From Antedon mediterranea (taxonomy: Eukaryota; Echinodermata; Crinoidea; Comatulida; Antedonidae), in the NCBI RefSeq assembly GCF_964355755.1, contig NC_092670.1, positions 36,815,795 through 36,879,794 on the forward strand: a stretch of 64,000 nucleotides of DNA. The letters run 5' to 3'. Below, one piece after another: positions 24,501-40,400 of the stretch. The notes under the pieces are model-generated. The model did not search any database. It had not been told where the DNA came from and saw nothing but the letters and a program-made list of their open reading frames with translations. A program made the translations under genes and the position numbers. Positions within the stretch are counted from its first letter, which is position 1. Every line of letters starts with the position of its first letter.

Positions 24501-27500
24501 TAATATATATTTTTATTTCCTATTTTAAATTATAATTGCCATTTTCAAAACTATGATGGGCTAAGATCCTGGAGGTACTAATAAATATATTTTTATTTCA
24601 TATTTGAAATTAAGTGCCATTTCCGCCCATTGAGCAGCTCTATTTTTCCAAATTTTCTCACCTCAGCACCAGCCATGGTGAAGCTGAGGTCCTGGAGACA
24701 CTTAATATATATTTTTATTTCTTATTTTAAATTATAATTGCCATTTTCGAACTATGGTGGGCTAAGATCCTGGAGGTACTAATAAATATATTTTTATTCC
24801 ATATCTGAAATTAAGTGCCATTTCCGTTCATCGAGCAGCTCTATTTTCCAAATGTTTGTACCTCAGTCCCAACCATGGTGGGGCTGAGGTCCTCAATAGG
24901 GTTGGTGAAATCTGTCCATAATAGGTTACTTTTCTGTCCATAATAGGTTACTTTCTGTCCATAATAGGGACTATAGGGCGCTGTTGTTTGTCCATAATAG
25001 GTAACTTTCATAATTGGCTGTCCAAAATAGGCGACTTTTTGTCCACAATAGGCGAGTTTATTGGAGTAGTGCGCCATCCATTGTGTTGTCCATAATAGGT
25101 GATTTTGTTGGCGTACTCGTACGTACGTAGTTTATTTCGCGAGTAGAAGTAATAACTATTATTAGTTAATACTAATTTGCTTTCTCTTCAGACTTCGAGG
25201 CTACCTAGGCCTAGCTAGTAGGGTACTAGTAGGAGGCCTAATTAGTATAATTATTTAAGTCTCTCTAGCCTCTAGTAGGGCCTATAATAGGCCTAGCCTA
25301 GGCTAGTCCTGTTTTAGTTAGGCTACCTCAGGCATAAAATAGTACTGTACTACTACTGTACTAGCTTTGGCCTAGCTGGAGTCCATTTGTTATTGTCCAC
25401 TAATGAAATGTGAGCTTTTTTTTTTCTAGGCCTACCTTACAGCAGGGGGTACCTCCCTGCTACAGTAGGAATACAAATGACATGGGCTCATATTAGGTAG
25501 ATAGGTTTCCTACTACAAACAACTAGGCCTATCCTCATTATCTGTTTTTTTATTATTTTAATATGAATATTTTACAGAATATACTATACTGCCTAACTGC
25601 AGGTCAGGTCTGGCGGACTATAGTCACTATACAGTCTTTTACTACCACTGCCACCACCGCCCACTACTATACTTTGAAGACCGAAATCAGCTACTACTAG
25701 CCTAGTCTACTAGACCTATTGGTAGTTTGTCTTCAAATCAGACATCTAGATTGCTAGATTGACCTATTCAAATTTTTGTTTTTTTTAATTATTTTTTGAA
25801 TGAATGAGTCTTATCCAGACAGTTCGGACAGTTAGTAGGTTGGCAGTATAGTAGAGCCAGAGCTATTGTTACTGTATGTTATTAATTATGTCATCTATTT
25901 AAATCTCAATTTTTCCCATATTTTTTGCATGTATCAAAGATTGTGTACAGTGTATCTTCTGATCAATGTTATAGTACAGTAGCATGGACATTTCTATTAA
26001 CTAGGGTAAGTAACAGATAGGCCCAACCTACAATTGAAGAAAAATACTTTACATACAACCCACTAGGCCTACATCTTTTAGGACATTTTTCAATAAAATC
26101 CCAAGAAAAAGCCTATTTAGAAAAAGTATTTGTTTGCAAAAGTAATCTTCGGAAAAGAAGGATACAATTTAGTCAAACATTTTTAGAGAGACAAACTGAA
26201 TTTTATCAGTAGCGTAGTAGAAAAACTGACAATACATGAAAATTAATTTTTAACATTTGATTTGAAATATTCTATTCATTTGAATTGCTAAGAAATTAAA
26301 AGGAGATATTTTTTTTTTTATTTCCATTCATTATAAACATTACAATCACAGTACAAAGAATAGATAAATCCACTAATAAATTCATGCAGAAAATATTTCA
26401 AAATTTAATTGAATGTTATATTATTAAAGCATTCATTCAATAAAGCATTTGTCTTTAAAACATTTAATATCAGTTTTCATATAGTGAGTATGGTAATAAT
26501 TGACTCTAACAACTGGTATAAACTTAAATTTAGTAAAACAATCCTACATATCTTTTTTTAAATGCAATAAAATATTTAAACATAACTGTTTCCCACCATA
26601 CAACATGAAAATTTGTCTCAGCATTACTAAGATTGAAGTTACTTGCATTATACAATACCATAGAGATATTATAGATATCTCTATGACAATACTTAAAGAT
26701 TATTATAGTATTTAAATGCTTCCTTTTTTTATTATAGGCATACAGATGTTTGATATTCTGCTCATATACAGTATGCTGCTGAAATGAAAAAGTACATCAC
26801 TTCAACATATTATTATTTTTGATCATAATCATCGATCAATAATTATAGTAATAAACATAATAATTATGGTGCATTTTATTTATCCTTGCTATTTTTTAAA
26901 TTGTAGTTTAACCATGTTTTTACACTTTTAAAATTAATATAATTCAGTATTTTTTAAATGTGATTTAGATTTTGAATAAACTGTTCTGAATACAGAACAA
27001 AGGTGTTGATTGTACACTGCGTGTATGTAAACTTGATTTATTGTCGTATTTCTTATTATTAAACATTAAAATTGATTCATTTAATTAAACAATATAATAA
27101 ATGGATGAGATGTGCTGCTGTTGATCCACTTTAGACTGGGATGGTTTGTCATTGAGCTATGTGGATCCAGAATTTTGAAATAGGGGAGGACCTAAATGAT
27201 GTGCTGAACTGTGATGTCTTTTTCAATATTAAATTGATTTTTATTATTACTGTTAACAAAACAAAATAAGTCCAAAGAAAAAAAAAATACAACAATTACA
27301 TTGAAACACCAATGCATTTATAAAAATAACAGTTTACATTTTCATTATCTTAAAAAAATAAAACTTTATCAATATTATTATTAGAGTATTATGGGGTATT
27401 TTTTATTTTTGTAAAAGAACGTGTGGGTTTGGTGAATTATTTAAACTTGCAATAGTATGGTAAGTTGCGTAATGTCTGTCCGTACTATCAAACCTAAAAT

Positions 27501-29121
27501 GAAGTTCAAATTAAATTATTTGTTGCTGAATAAATTTCACATTTCATTATTATTAGTGGACAATAACAAATGGACTAGGCCTAGGCTAGTAGTACTAGTA
27601 GGCCTATAGAGGTAGCCTAACTAACAGGACTAGCCTAGCTAGGCCTAGGCTAGAAAGACTTAAATATTTATACTAATTAGGCCTCCTAGGTAGCCTCGAA
27701 GTCTGAACAGAAAGCAAATTAGTATTACTTCTACTCGCGAAATAAACTACGTACGAGTACGCCAACAAAATCACCTATTATGGACAACACAATGGATGGC
27801 GCACTACTCCAATAAACTCGCCTATTGTGGACAAAAAGTCACCTATTTTGGACAGCCAATTATGAAAGTCACCTATTATGGACAAACAACAGCGCCCTCT
27901 AGTCCCTATTATGGACAGAAAGTAACCTATTATGGACAGAAAAGTAACCTATTATGGACAGATTTCACCAACCCCGCTCGAGGTCCTGGAGACACTTAAT
28001 ATATATTTTGATTTCCTATTTTCAATTATAGATGAATTGCCATTTTCGAACTATGGTGGGCTAAGATCCTGGAGACACTAATAAATATATTTTTATTTCA
28101 TATTTTAAATTAAGTGGCATTTCCGGCCATCAGCATTTTTCAAAATTTTCTTCAATCAACCATGGTGGGGCTGAGGTCCTGGAGACACTAATTAATATAT
28201 ATTTTTATTTCCTATTTTAAATTATAATTGCCATTTTCTAATTATGGTGGGCTAAGATCCTTTCATATTTGAAATTAAGTGCAAAGATCGAGCAGCTCTC
28301 ATATTTCAGCTCAAAAATTCTAAATTTCCATGGCTGTAACAGGTTTTTTTGGGGGGGTGGGGGGGGGGGGAGAATGGTTCGTGGGTTGGTGTTTGTGTCA
28401 TTTGCAATTACCATTTTCGCACCCCAGATATTTTTAGAATTATTAGTTATTACTCACAAAACTAAAAATACAATTTTTGAACGACATAGGGATACAATTT
28501 AGGCCCTATTTTGTGTCAGTTGGGGTTTTACAAACGTTTATTAGACATACAACCGTTGGTGGCGCTGTTTAGGGCCACATTTTGGGGATCTGGCATTGAA
28601 AATGAAATTGCACCGTGTCATTTCTGCACTCTCAATTTATTTGTTTTTAACTTCAACAGTCATTAGGTCTCAACATTTATAATAATGGTAGGGGCATAAT
28701 AGAAACCCTCTACATTTGTACTCATTTCTAGGCCTCTGGATACAAATCCCAAAACTTAAAAATATACTTTTTTTTATTTATTAATCAAAGGGCTCCTCAC
28801 GCACATCTCGTGTCCATCCGGAACACGGATGAAAACCATTTTGTTTCAAGACTTTGGAATACAGCAACTCATGGATTGACAACCACCGATTCAGTTACCA
28901 GCTACTGGATCGGTTTGACTGACTCAACACACGAGGGTAGATTTTTATGGAGTGACGGCAACAGTCTTCCAACTTATACAAACTGGGATAGTGGTGAACC
29001 AAACAACTACAAAGGCAGAGAAGACTGTGTATCAGTATGGGACAAAAATAATTCCCAGGAGAAGTGGAACGATATCCCATGTTCATTCCGCCATGGTTAT
29101 GTTTGCAAAGTTTCACAGTAA
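21555..29121 (+). CDS. secreted C-type lectin, copy B
   Basis: Exons 21555-21718 and 28791-29121, same phase and length as copy A, giving 164 aa. The signal peptide, all six domain cysteines plus Cys22, EPN (124-126) and WND (147-149) are intact, so it should also bind Ca2+ and sugar. Against copy A, 12 codons change the amino acid and 3 are silent. Several changes sit in residues 57-71 and 113-118 on the domain surface. The intron is 7.1 kb, against 1.9 kb in copy A, because a 5.2 kb block (23426-28602) was inserted. Splice sites are unchanged (AACTG/GTGGGT; AATCAAAG/GGCT), and so is the proximal promoter. Expression despite the long intron is assumed, not shown. Confidence 0.88.
21719..23425 (+). 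other. lectin B intron, part shared with copy A
   Basis: Near-identical to 4892-6637, with a MITE family 2 copy at 22101-22308. No exon is visible. Confidence 0.6.
22101..22308. mobile_element. MITE family 2 copy
   Basis: Orthologous within the duplication to 5273-5480; it therefore inserted before the duplication. Confidence 0.8.
24400..24893 (+). repeat. ~190-200 bp tandem repeat, left part
   Basis: Units start with AAGTGCCATTTCCGCCCATC near 24421, 24612 and 24813 and include GCTGAGGTCCTGGAGACAC and GGGCTAAGATCCTGGAG. The array continues at 27980-28290 on the other side of the nested foldback element. Confidence 0.75.
24894..27979. mobile_element. 3.1 kb foldback element with CArG-box arms
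   Basis: Long inverted repeats (about 24894-25411 and 27539-27979) surround an AT-rich, non-coding interior. Flanks carry an 8-bp direct repeat GAGGTCCT (24886-24893 and 27980-27987). Each arm starts with GGGTTGGTGAAATCTGTCC and repeats TGTCCATAATAGGT-type units seven times. Six of the seven in each arm are perfect CC(A/T)6GG boxes, at 24916, 24938, 24959, 24992, 25022 and 25090 on the left and at 27774, 27842, 27872, 27905, 27926 and 27948 on the right. Inner arms are rich in TAGGCCTA. It is non-autonomous. The 8-bp TSD fits hAT or P types; class uncertain. Confidence 0.85.
27980..28290 (+). repeat. ~190-200 bp tandem repeat, right part
   Basis: Continuation of the array at 24400-24893, beginning with the duplicated GAGGTCCT and GGAGACACTTAATATAT, with further partial units at about 28110 and 28273. 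Confidence 0.7.
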
Positions 29122-30663
29122 AATTTAAAATAGGCTTATTAACATCATAGATTTTAGAACTTTTGATTTTGACAAATTATAGGAATTAAAGATGGCTTTC
29201 TTTTTCATAAAGTTATAACATTTACAATTAACATGTGCGTGCAGATTATTCATGCAAGCCTAATTTATTAATTTTAAAATTAGGCTTAGGCTTACCAAGG
29301 CAATCTAACATTATTGCCTTTGACCTACTAACAAAATGCAGGTATATCATCATTTATGGTTCAAGATTTTGTGAGTATTATTAATTGATTGATACTTTTA
29401 AAATGTGTAGACCCACAGTTACACCACTCTAACAAGACAATAGTTAATGCTATATATCACTTATTATTAATTAATTTTAACAAAGTAGCCTAATAAATAA
29501 ATATGCATAGCATGTGTGTGTTTTGTAGTCCTTGTCAGTAGGATGGAAGGGACGGCATTGGAACCTCGACATTTCTTGAGTCTAAAAGTTTGTTTCAGTG
29601 ATGGCACTAGGATTGTCCCGATATACGCGTCAAAGAAAACTAAAGCCTAAACAAAATAGTCAAGGTCATACATTATATGTGGCGGTACGGCTATGAGCGC
29701 TCACTGGCTAAACCCATGGGCCCCGGAGCTTATAGGGGGTCCCTGAGCAGTGCCCAGAGAAAAAAACAAGGCTAAAACGCTCGAGGAGGGCTACTTTGGG
29801 TTCCTAATTCAGGGGCCTAGTCGTCACATGTACTCGATAGCGACGCTTAGTTTTCAAATTCAACTTTAGTGCGCGGCGTTTTTTGATCAATCATCTTTAA
29901 AGCTTGGTTGCCACTGGCGACGTAACGCAAGAAAATGTTGGGTTTTGTTTTATAAACTCAAATAGATTTACATTCATTGTGAATAAACCTTTGATACTGT
30001 AAAATAGCCTATGTTGGTGGTCTAAACAATAAATGGATGGTCCCATTCATACTGGTACATTGTGTAGTTCAAGCTTGGTTCAACGCAACGTACGAAAATG
30101 TCCTTTCAATAATTGTGTTTGCCCCCGCCTGCGTGAAATCACACCGGCGATGTTTGCAGTATTGTTGCGTCGTCGGTTCCCACTTGTGATTACGCAATAC
30201 ACTTTCTGTCGATACGTGCCACGCGTTACAGAACACAGTGTTCCACAGAATGACATGATTGTTGTTTGTTATCTCCATCAATTAGATATAAAATAATACA
30301 GTTTTAATGAACTAATCGAAAAATGAAAATCATCGTTTTCAGCATAACTTTTACTTTACATACAGTAAAACTAAAACTCTTCAGAGAATAGGGCTTGGCT
30401 TTAGTATTAAACCTATTATAGTAACCCTCGTTGGTTTTATGATAAAGTGTCCCCTTAATGGGTGTCACATGAATAGAGGTTTCACAAAAGCTGAGTTATA
30501 GTCTAGCAAAACTAAGTTTTTGAAGACATAATGCTTTGTTTATACCATAAAAACAAAACGACATGAAAACGTAAAACTTAGTTGAATTGTGTGCTCATTT
30601 GTACAGTTAGTTCCATATAGTTTAATTATAAGTTATTGAATGTTAATAGCTACATTTAATGGT
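29122..30663. other. spacer between lectin B and PSMD14 3' end
   Basis: Collinear with 7151-9639 apart from the 845-bp element. It has the GAGCGCTCACTGGC repeat at 29680-29825 and a MITE family 2 copy at 30070-30232. No coding exon. Confidence 0.6.
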
Positions 30664-33462
<2,799 letters not shown>

Positions 33463-34496
33463 GTCTGCAAATTAAAATACTATTTTGCTCAACAAATATT
33501 TCACTCAATTGTGTGAAACAACACTACTGTACTAGCTAGGCCTATACTAACTAAACTAGCATATACTAATAGGCCTACTCTCTACTACTGAACTGTTGTG
33601 TATTAAACAATTTGAGATTGAGTAGTTATGGAAAATAATTTTTCATGGACCAGTCTAGGCCTAACTAGGCCTAGTGAACAATAATTATTAATACTTCTAT
33701 AGCCTAGGCCTACACTCACTCCGCGACGCACCTAGGCCTAGTAGGCTACCGACCTGTGGTCAGTCCCGCCATCACTTATCATGAAGCACACCGACCGGTC
33801 TGGTCTAGTAGTAGGCCTAGCTAGCCTACACACTACTACTAGCTAGCTCATCCCTAGCTTTTACCTTACTTTTCTGGTTAGCTAGGCTAGCTCTTGATGA
33901 TATTACTAGGACTTAATTAAGTAATTACTTCTGTGGTATAAACTAAATACCACGAATAGTCTATCTAAAACTATAATATAAACTTTTAATTTTTAATCTT
34001 TACTTACTTTATCTATTTTTCTGGGATGACTTTTCAGATTTTTCAGATGTGTTTGTTTGAAATTTAAGTTTCCAGTAAATGGAGTTTGTTCCATTTATTA
34101 AAGAAACAACTCATTTAATTATATATGTACAACTTTACAATTTTAAAAATAGCCGTGTATATAAAAATATAGATGTGAATTTGTTATGTTATTTGATTAA
34201 ATTATAAATGTATTCAACAAGAGTATATGGACATATTTTTATTCACTGTAATAGCTGCAAAGATATGTTTTAAACCCCAAATTATAAATGAACTCGTCCA
34301 TCAAATGAAAACACATGGATGTTGAGTTGTATTGTTGTTGTTGATCGACGAATTGTAGGATTGCCTAGCTAGGGCCAGGCCTAGGCCTACTGTACTTTAT
34401 ATTTGTGTTCATAATATTTATGTTAATCATATGTTATGAGGATCACTAGTATTTTCTGAACATTTTCTGTTTGCTTCTGAATTGTAATTTATAAAA
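33463..34496. promoter_or_regulatory. divergent PSMD14 / INTS9 promoter region
   Basis: About 1 kb separates the two start codons. 33530-33900 is dense in TAGGCCTA, CTAGCTAG and related text, and the cluster resumes at 34360-34750 in INTS9 intron 1. It must hold the start sites and the PSMD14 5' UTR exon. I cannot place TATA boxes or start sites. The role is inferred from gene arrangement only. Confidence 0.6.
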
Positions 34497-37400
34497 ATGA
34501 AATTGGTATGTAACATTTAAACTTTATTATTACTAGTCTAGGCTAGCTAGGCCTACTAGCCTACTACTACTAGAACTAGCTAGGTAGGGCCTATAAAATA
34601 GGCCTAACTAAACTAGCCTAGTAGGCCTATATAGGCTTACTTACTAGACTAGCTAGGCTAGTTAGTAGTAGAGGCTAGGCTATGGCTACTTACTACTCTA
34701 GCTAGTAGTAGTACTACTACTGCTCCTCTAGCTAGCTAGGCCATGCAGGGAAAAATTTCATTTTAAAATTTTGTTTAGCAATTATTGCTAATCAAACTGA
34801 TTTTTTAGTCGAGAAAGATAGTTTTGTATTGTATTTTTTGCTACACAATTTTAGAAATGTGTAGCAATAAGGTTGTTTTGTATAGCTATTTGCTATGCTA
34901 CACTGGCGAAATTATTCTCTGCCATGACAGTGAGGGGGTATTTATGCTCTGAGTAATTTCTAATGGCAGCGCAGCTGTTGCGTTGTCGTATTTGTACCAT
35001 ATTGGCATATCCTACCTAGGTAGGCAAAATATGTGTAGCCCTATATGTACATAGGCCCGACCCCTATTCTCTTTTGTTGGTGCTACTACTAGCAATTTGC
35101 ACACAATTGAAAATCTGAAAGAAAGAAACAATTCAAATCAAATAATTATCAATTGTGACATACAACCCAAAATTTAACTTAAATTAAAGTGATTAAAAAA
35201 TTCTGTCGGCACAGCAACCTTGTCGTTGATAGAAAACCATATACACTGCAGTCAACTCTTAATTATTAAGCATTTCCATTCAGTTAGTGGGAATCTTATT
35301 TGATAATAATTTCTATGTAAATGCATGCAATAATGAATTTGTACTTTATTTTTCTCAGTATTGCCTGTCTGAAAAGCCAAATGCCCCCTGCATAGTTGTA
35401 ACATTCAAGGGTACAACCCTGATGTTGGACTGCAGTCTTGATCTCCAGTCACTACAGCATTTCATTCCGCTTACGCTAGTTCCCAGGTGAGTTTATACAT
35501 TTTTTCCTTGTATATATTATTCCTTGAATTAAATACATTCCAACCAATTTTAAAACGGACAAATATTTAGGTCCCAAAGTACTGTGAGTGTAATGGGAGA
35601 CTTTCTGAGGTGTTTTTCCTATTTTTAGAGTGTAGACTCGAGGATTTTTTAATCGTCTATTTCTACATCTCCTTTATCTTGATAATAAAAACCCTGATGG
35701 GTATAAAATTTCAAACATCAACCTAATTTTGTACTGTAATCTGTATCAAAAACGAAATTCTATATTGTATGTAATTAATGCTTTTGCATTGAATATGTTT
35801 CTATGTTAACTTTGTGCGTATTTGTATATTTTAATTTTGAAATTGTTCAATAATTTTTAGCACACGACTTGCTAAACTATCAACATGGAAATGTAATGGA
35901 GAAAAAGATCAGTGTAATGTAAGTTGATCTATCAAAACAATATAATAAAAAAAAAATAAGGATTATACTTACATTACAAAATTGACATTGACACAAAATA
36001 GATTAATTTACTTTTTATCTTGCATTTTTTTTATTTATTTAAACAAAAAATTTCATATGCATCGACCAGCAAGCACAAACTCGCCAATTACAGGATGGAT
36101 AAAAACTATTTAATAATCAATATATCATGCTTAAAAACTAAGTCTCATTTGAGGCTTAGGGAGTTGAAAGAGTTGTAAGTTACACCCCTGGCACTAGGTC
36201 AGGATTGAACCCTGGACCTTGTGATTGTAAGGCAAGCATGTTAACCACCAATCTAAAGTACAGCTCAATTATTATTCAATATATTATACATTTATGGTCC
36301 TACGAAAACTACCATGGAGTTTAGATTGCATTCTGGACTGACAACTATCCAGTTGTCTAGAGACGTTCAATGTCTAACAAATCATTTTTCTCATTCTTTG
36401 CACAGGAGCTTAAGGAATGTGGTGGAAGAGTCCTTATTGATAGTTGTCCTGAAGTCTGCCTACCAGAGGTCAGTTGATATTTTAAAGCTCTGATTCACTA
36501 TCAAACTAGTTTGACAAAAAAATGTGAAGTGTCCAAATACTGTATGGTAGTGATATGCCCAAATATAGTAGCGATTTGATATCATGTCCATATATGTCTA
36601 CATCACATTTTTTATTTATTTTTTTAGTTTAGAAACTTTGTAATAAATTGGATTTATTTATAACTGATAAGTAAATTACTGCATAAATTATAGCTCATTA
36701 TAAGTTTACATAGAAGTCCTTAAGCTCTGTCTACACTATCAAACTTTATGTGACAAAAAATGTGATGTGCCTATCGACATAACTAGTTTTATAGTGTAGA
36801 CAGAGCTTTATACAAACATAATTCATTTGTTGAGAAATTTATATAATATATGTTAATAATTACTATTTTCTGCTGTAGTTTGATATGTTTAATATATCTA
36901 ACATTGATGCCATTCTTATCTCAAATTATCACTGCATGTTGGCACTTCCATTTATAACCGAGGTGAGTCATGTTTATTTTTGGTTTTATACATATTACAG
37001 GGCACATTTTTGCCAGTACAGCACAGAAAAAGTATGATGGATGGTATAGCAAAAAATGCAGAGAGCTAGAGTCTCTCCTGTTTTACATGATTAGTTTTGT
37101 TTATTTTTAGTATGCTGGTTTCAAAGGAACAATATATGCAACAGAACCCACAGTGCAATTTGGAAAGTAAGTCATTTTGTATTATTATTATTATTAAACA
37201 AATACAACGTAAGGAGATAATATATAATTGTCTGTAGCTGCCAGGAAAGCACAAAAGCAGTAAGCCACTGTCACCAATTAGGTGTGTACCTCCAACCATA
37301 GAGATATTTATAATATTTCTATGCTCCAGCGAAATACTATTGTTATAAGTCAATAGTGACTGAGAATTGGTAATGCAATTTTGATGTTTCAAAGGCATCT

Positions 37401-40400
37401 AAAGCATGGTTCCCACTAGAATACAATGCAGCAACGTATTGACGGAAAGTGATGTATTGCGTAATCACAAGTGGAAACCGACGACGCAACAGTGCTGCAA
37501 ACATCGCAGGTTTTCTTTCATGCAGGCATAATTATTGGAAGGGCATTTTCTTGCGTTGCGCATGTTGTGTTTTGTTACATCGCTAGTGGAAACCAAGCTT
37601 TAAAGATAAAGAGACAGAAATATAATGATAATAATAATTGTTCATTCTTATATAGCACATTTTATAAGCAAGCTCTCAATGCGCTGCACATTATTACCCC
37701 GGTCATTTTTTTTTATCATAAATGTATTACTGCAGTATAATCGTAATAATGCAGTATAATCTTAATACTGCAGTATAATCAATGCGCTGCACATTTTTAC
37801 CCCGGTCATTTTTTGGATCATAAATGTATTACTGCAGTATAACCATAATACTGCAGTATAACCATAATACTGCAGTATAACCATAATACTGCAGTATAAA
37901 GGTAATTCACTACTACAGTAACATTTACACCCAGATTGTATATGGATGAATTAGTGGAGTTCATGGGACGAGTTGGTAAAAGGATCGTAGCCAGTCGTTG
38001 GAAGCAGCCGGATATTTTAAAGAAATTACCAGCACCATTAAAGTCTGCCCTCAACATACCATCATGGAGAAATTGTTATACACAGCAAGATGTAAACAGC
38101 GCATTAGCAAAGGTCAAATTAGTGTCATTTGCTGAAAAAACGGTAAGTTTTTACCATCGAGGTATTATAGATTGGCTAGAGGGAGGACTCCTGACTGAAA
38201 AGTGATTGGATATTGAAAAAATGTATTCTTTTTTTATTTATTTAATATCCAAGTGTAACAAACTGTCCCATCTCCTAGTCCCATCTCTTAGTCCAACACA
38301 AGTAAATGAGAGTTAAATGTGTTACCTATTATACATTACAAATTACTGTACATTTGTTTATTTATTAAATTTACGAATGCATTTTAACCTTTATTACAGT
38401 TTATATACAATAAATTATTTTCATCTCAATGTAGAATCTATTTGGTGCTGTAACCGTTGTGCCACTAAGTTCAGGTTACTGTCTTGGTGGATGCAATTGG
38501 ATGATTCAATCTGATTTTGAAAAGGTAATATGTATAATATGTAGATCAATATGCCAGCTATGTGGTAGTGATGTTGTGGTGTTGGTATTGGTAGCTCTGG
38601 GTGTGCATGTGGTACCAGTATTTGTAGTTTTGGTGGTGATATTATTATTTGGATTTGCATTTTTTTTATCCTACGCATCCAACAGCGAGTAACTCACCAA
38701 TTACAGGATGGATAAACTATTTTATAATTTACCGTGCTTATAAACTAATTCTCATTTGAGGCTTAGGGAGTGGAGTTGAAAGAGTCATGAGTTGCATCCC
38801 TGGCACTAGGTCAGGATTGAACCCCGGAGCTTGGGATAGAAAGGCAAGCATGTTAACCACCAAGCTACAGCTTCAGGTTTTTGGTAGTGGTATTGGTAGC
38901 TCTAATTGTGGTGTTGGAAGTGTTAGTGGTATAATATTATGGTAGTTTTGGTAGGTCCTTCAGTTTTTGTGGTACTGAAACATGATGGGGTGATATTTAT
39001 ATTGTTTACATATGAGAAGTCACATGAAAGCAGTAATCTGTTTCTGCTATACTATCTCTACTGTTGTCTTGACTTAAAATATTGTGCTACTGCCGAGAAC
39101 AGTCAACTATGACCCATGCGTCGTGTGCACGTTCACTCAGTCTAAAAGTCCTTATTGTTATTTTTACAGATATCTTATGTTGCTGGCTCATCCTTTCTCA
39201 CCACTCATGCTGCACCTATCAATCAACAGCCAATGAAAGATAGTGATGTCATGATCATTACAGGGGTAACGCAAACTCCTGGACACAACCCAGACACCAT
39301 GTTGGGCGAGTTTTGCAGTAATCTAGGTCAGTACTCACTAATCATTTTCTATTACCTCACAGAAAGCTCTGTCTACACTATCAAACTAGTTTGACAAAAA
39401 AAGTATGATGTGCCCAAATACGGTGGTGATATGCACAAATATGGTAGTGATATGACATCACCTTCTTTGTTCTCTACTCTTATTCAGTCTCCACCCACTA
39501 TTCAACATGCTGTTTCTATTGTTATATTTCTTTTATTCCTGTCTACCCAGGCAGCACTTGCCAACTCATATGATATGACTTTATCCAAATTCCCTCACTT
39601 GCTAGTGTTGCCCGAAAGCTCTGCTAACTTTTCTGGCTGTTTACTTTATCGTTTTGATTTAGCTTTTCGCTTTTTTTTTTGTATCTCCATTGAGATCCAG
39701 CCACTGATACCCACAGCATTGTCATTTTTTTCAGTAATTTGCCTTTGGATTTATAATATAATAATATTTACATATTTATAAGAATATGCTCAGGTTGGTG
39801 AATTAAACATGCTACTGGTAGATTGCTTTTTGAGCTTGATTGTGTTGGAGTTGACCCTCTAGTTTTGTAATAGCTCTATAAATTTTTTTAAATATCAGAT
39901 TTTTTCACCAAAAAGACGGTGTAAACTACTATAGCTATTATTGGTATTATATGTATTCGGGATTATGCTATGTAATTAAAACAAATAAATGTTGAATTTG
40001 AATTTAAAAGTTTGGACATGACTGACATTTTAAAGAATTTCTCATTTCAGCTGTTACAGTCAAGAATGGTGGTAATGTTTTAGTGCCATGTTATCCGTCT
40101 GGTGTCCTATTTGACCTGTTTGAATGTTTGTGGGGCTACATGGATAATATGGGATTATCCCAGATTCCTATTTACTTCATCTCTCCGGTTGCAGACTGTT
40201 CTCTTGCATACTCACAAATATTTTCAGAATGGTAAGTCTGGCAAAAACGTTTAATTGAATTATTTCGCAAATGATAAAAAACTTGTGAAATATGTTTGTA
40301 ATAAATACGGATCTTGTTTACTTTTAGTTTGTAAACAAAATAAAAATAATATCACTCTCTACAAAATTATTCCTCTATGTTTTGGAAAGGAGAATCTGAG

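Larger units (their letters stand above)
23426..28602. mobile_element. 5.2 kb insertion in lectin B intron
   Basis: Flanked by a 7-bp direct repeat TGAAATT (23419-23425 and 28603-28609) that is single in unit A (about 6633), so the insertion is precise. Inside are an 18-bp palindrome ATAATGCCGCGGCATTAT (23490-23507), part of a MITE family 3 copy (about 23603-23760), a 190-200 bp tandem repeat (24400-24893 and 27980-28290), a nested foldback element (24894-27979) and a G-run (28348-28370). No transposase recognised. The host element's class is unknown. Confidence 0.75.

Noticed and set aside
39410-39781. 123-aa ORF in INTS9 intron 9
   Set aside because: Covers MITE family 1 and a Penelope tail that is also found at 13383-13640.
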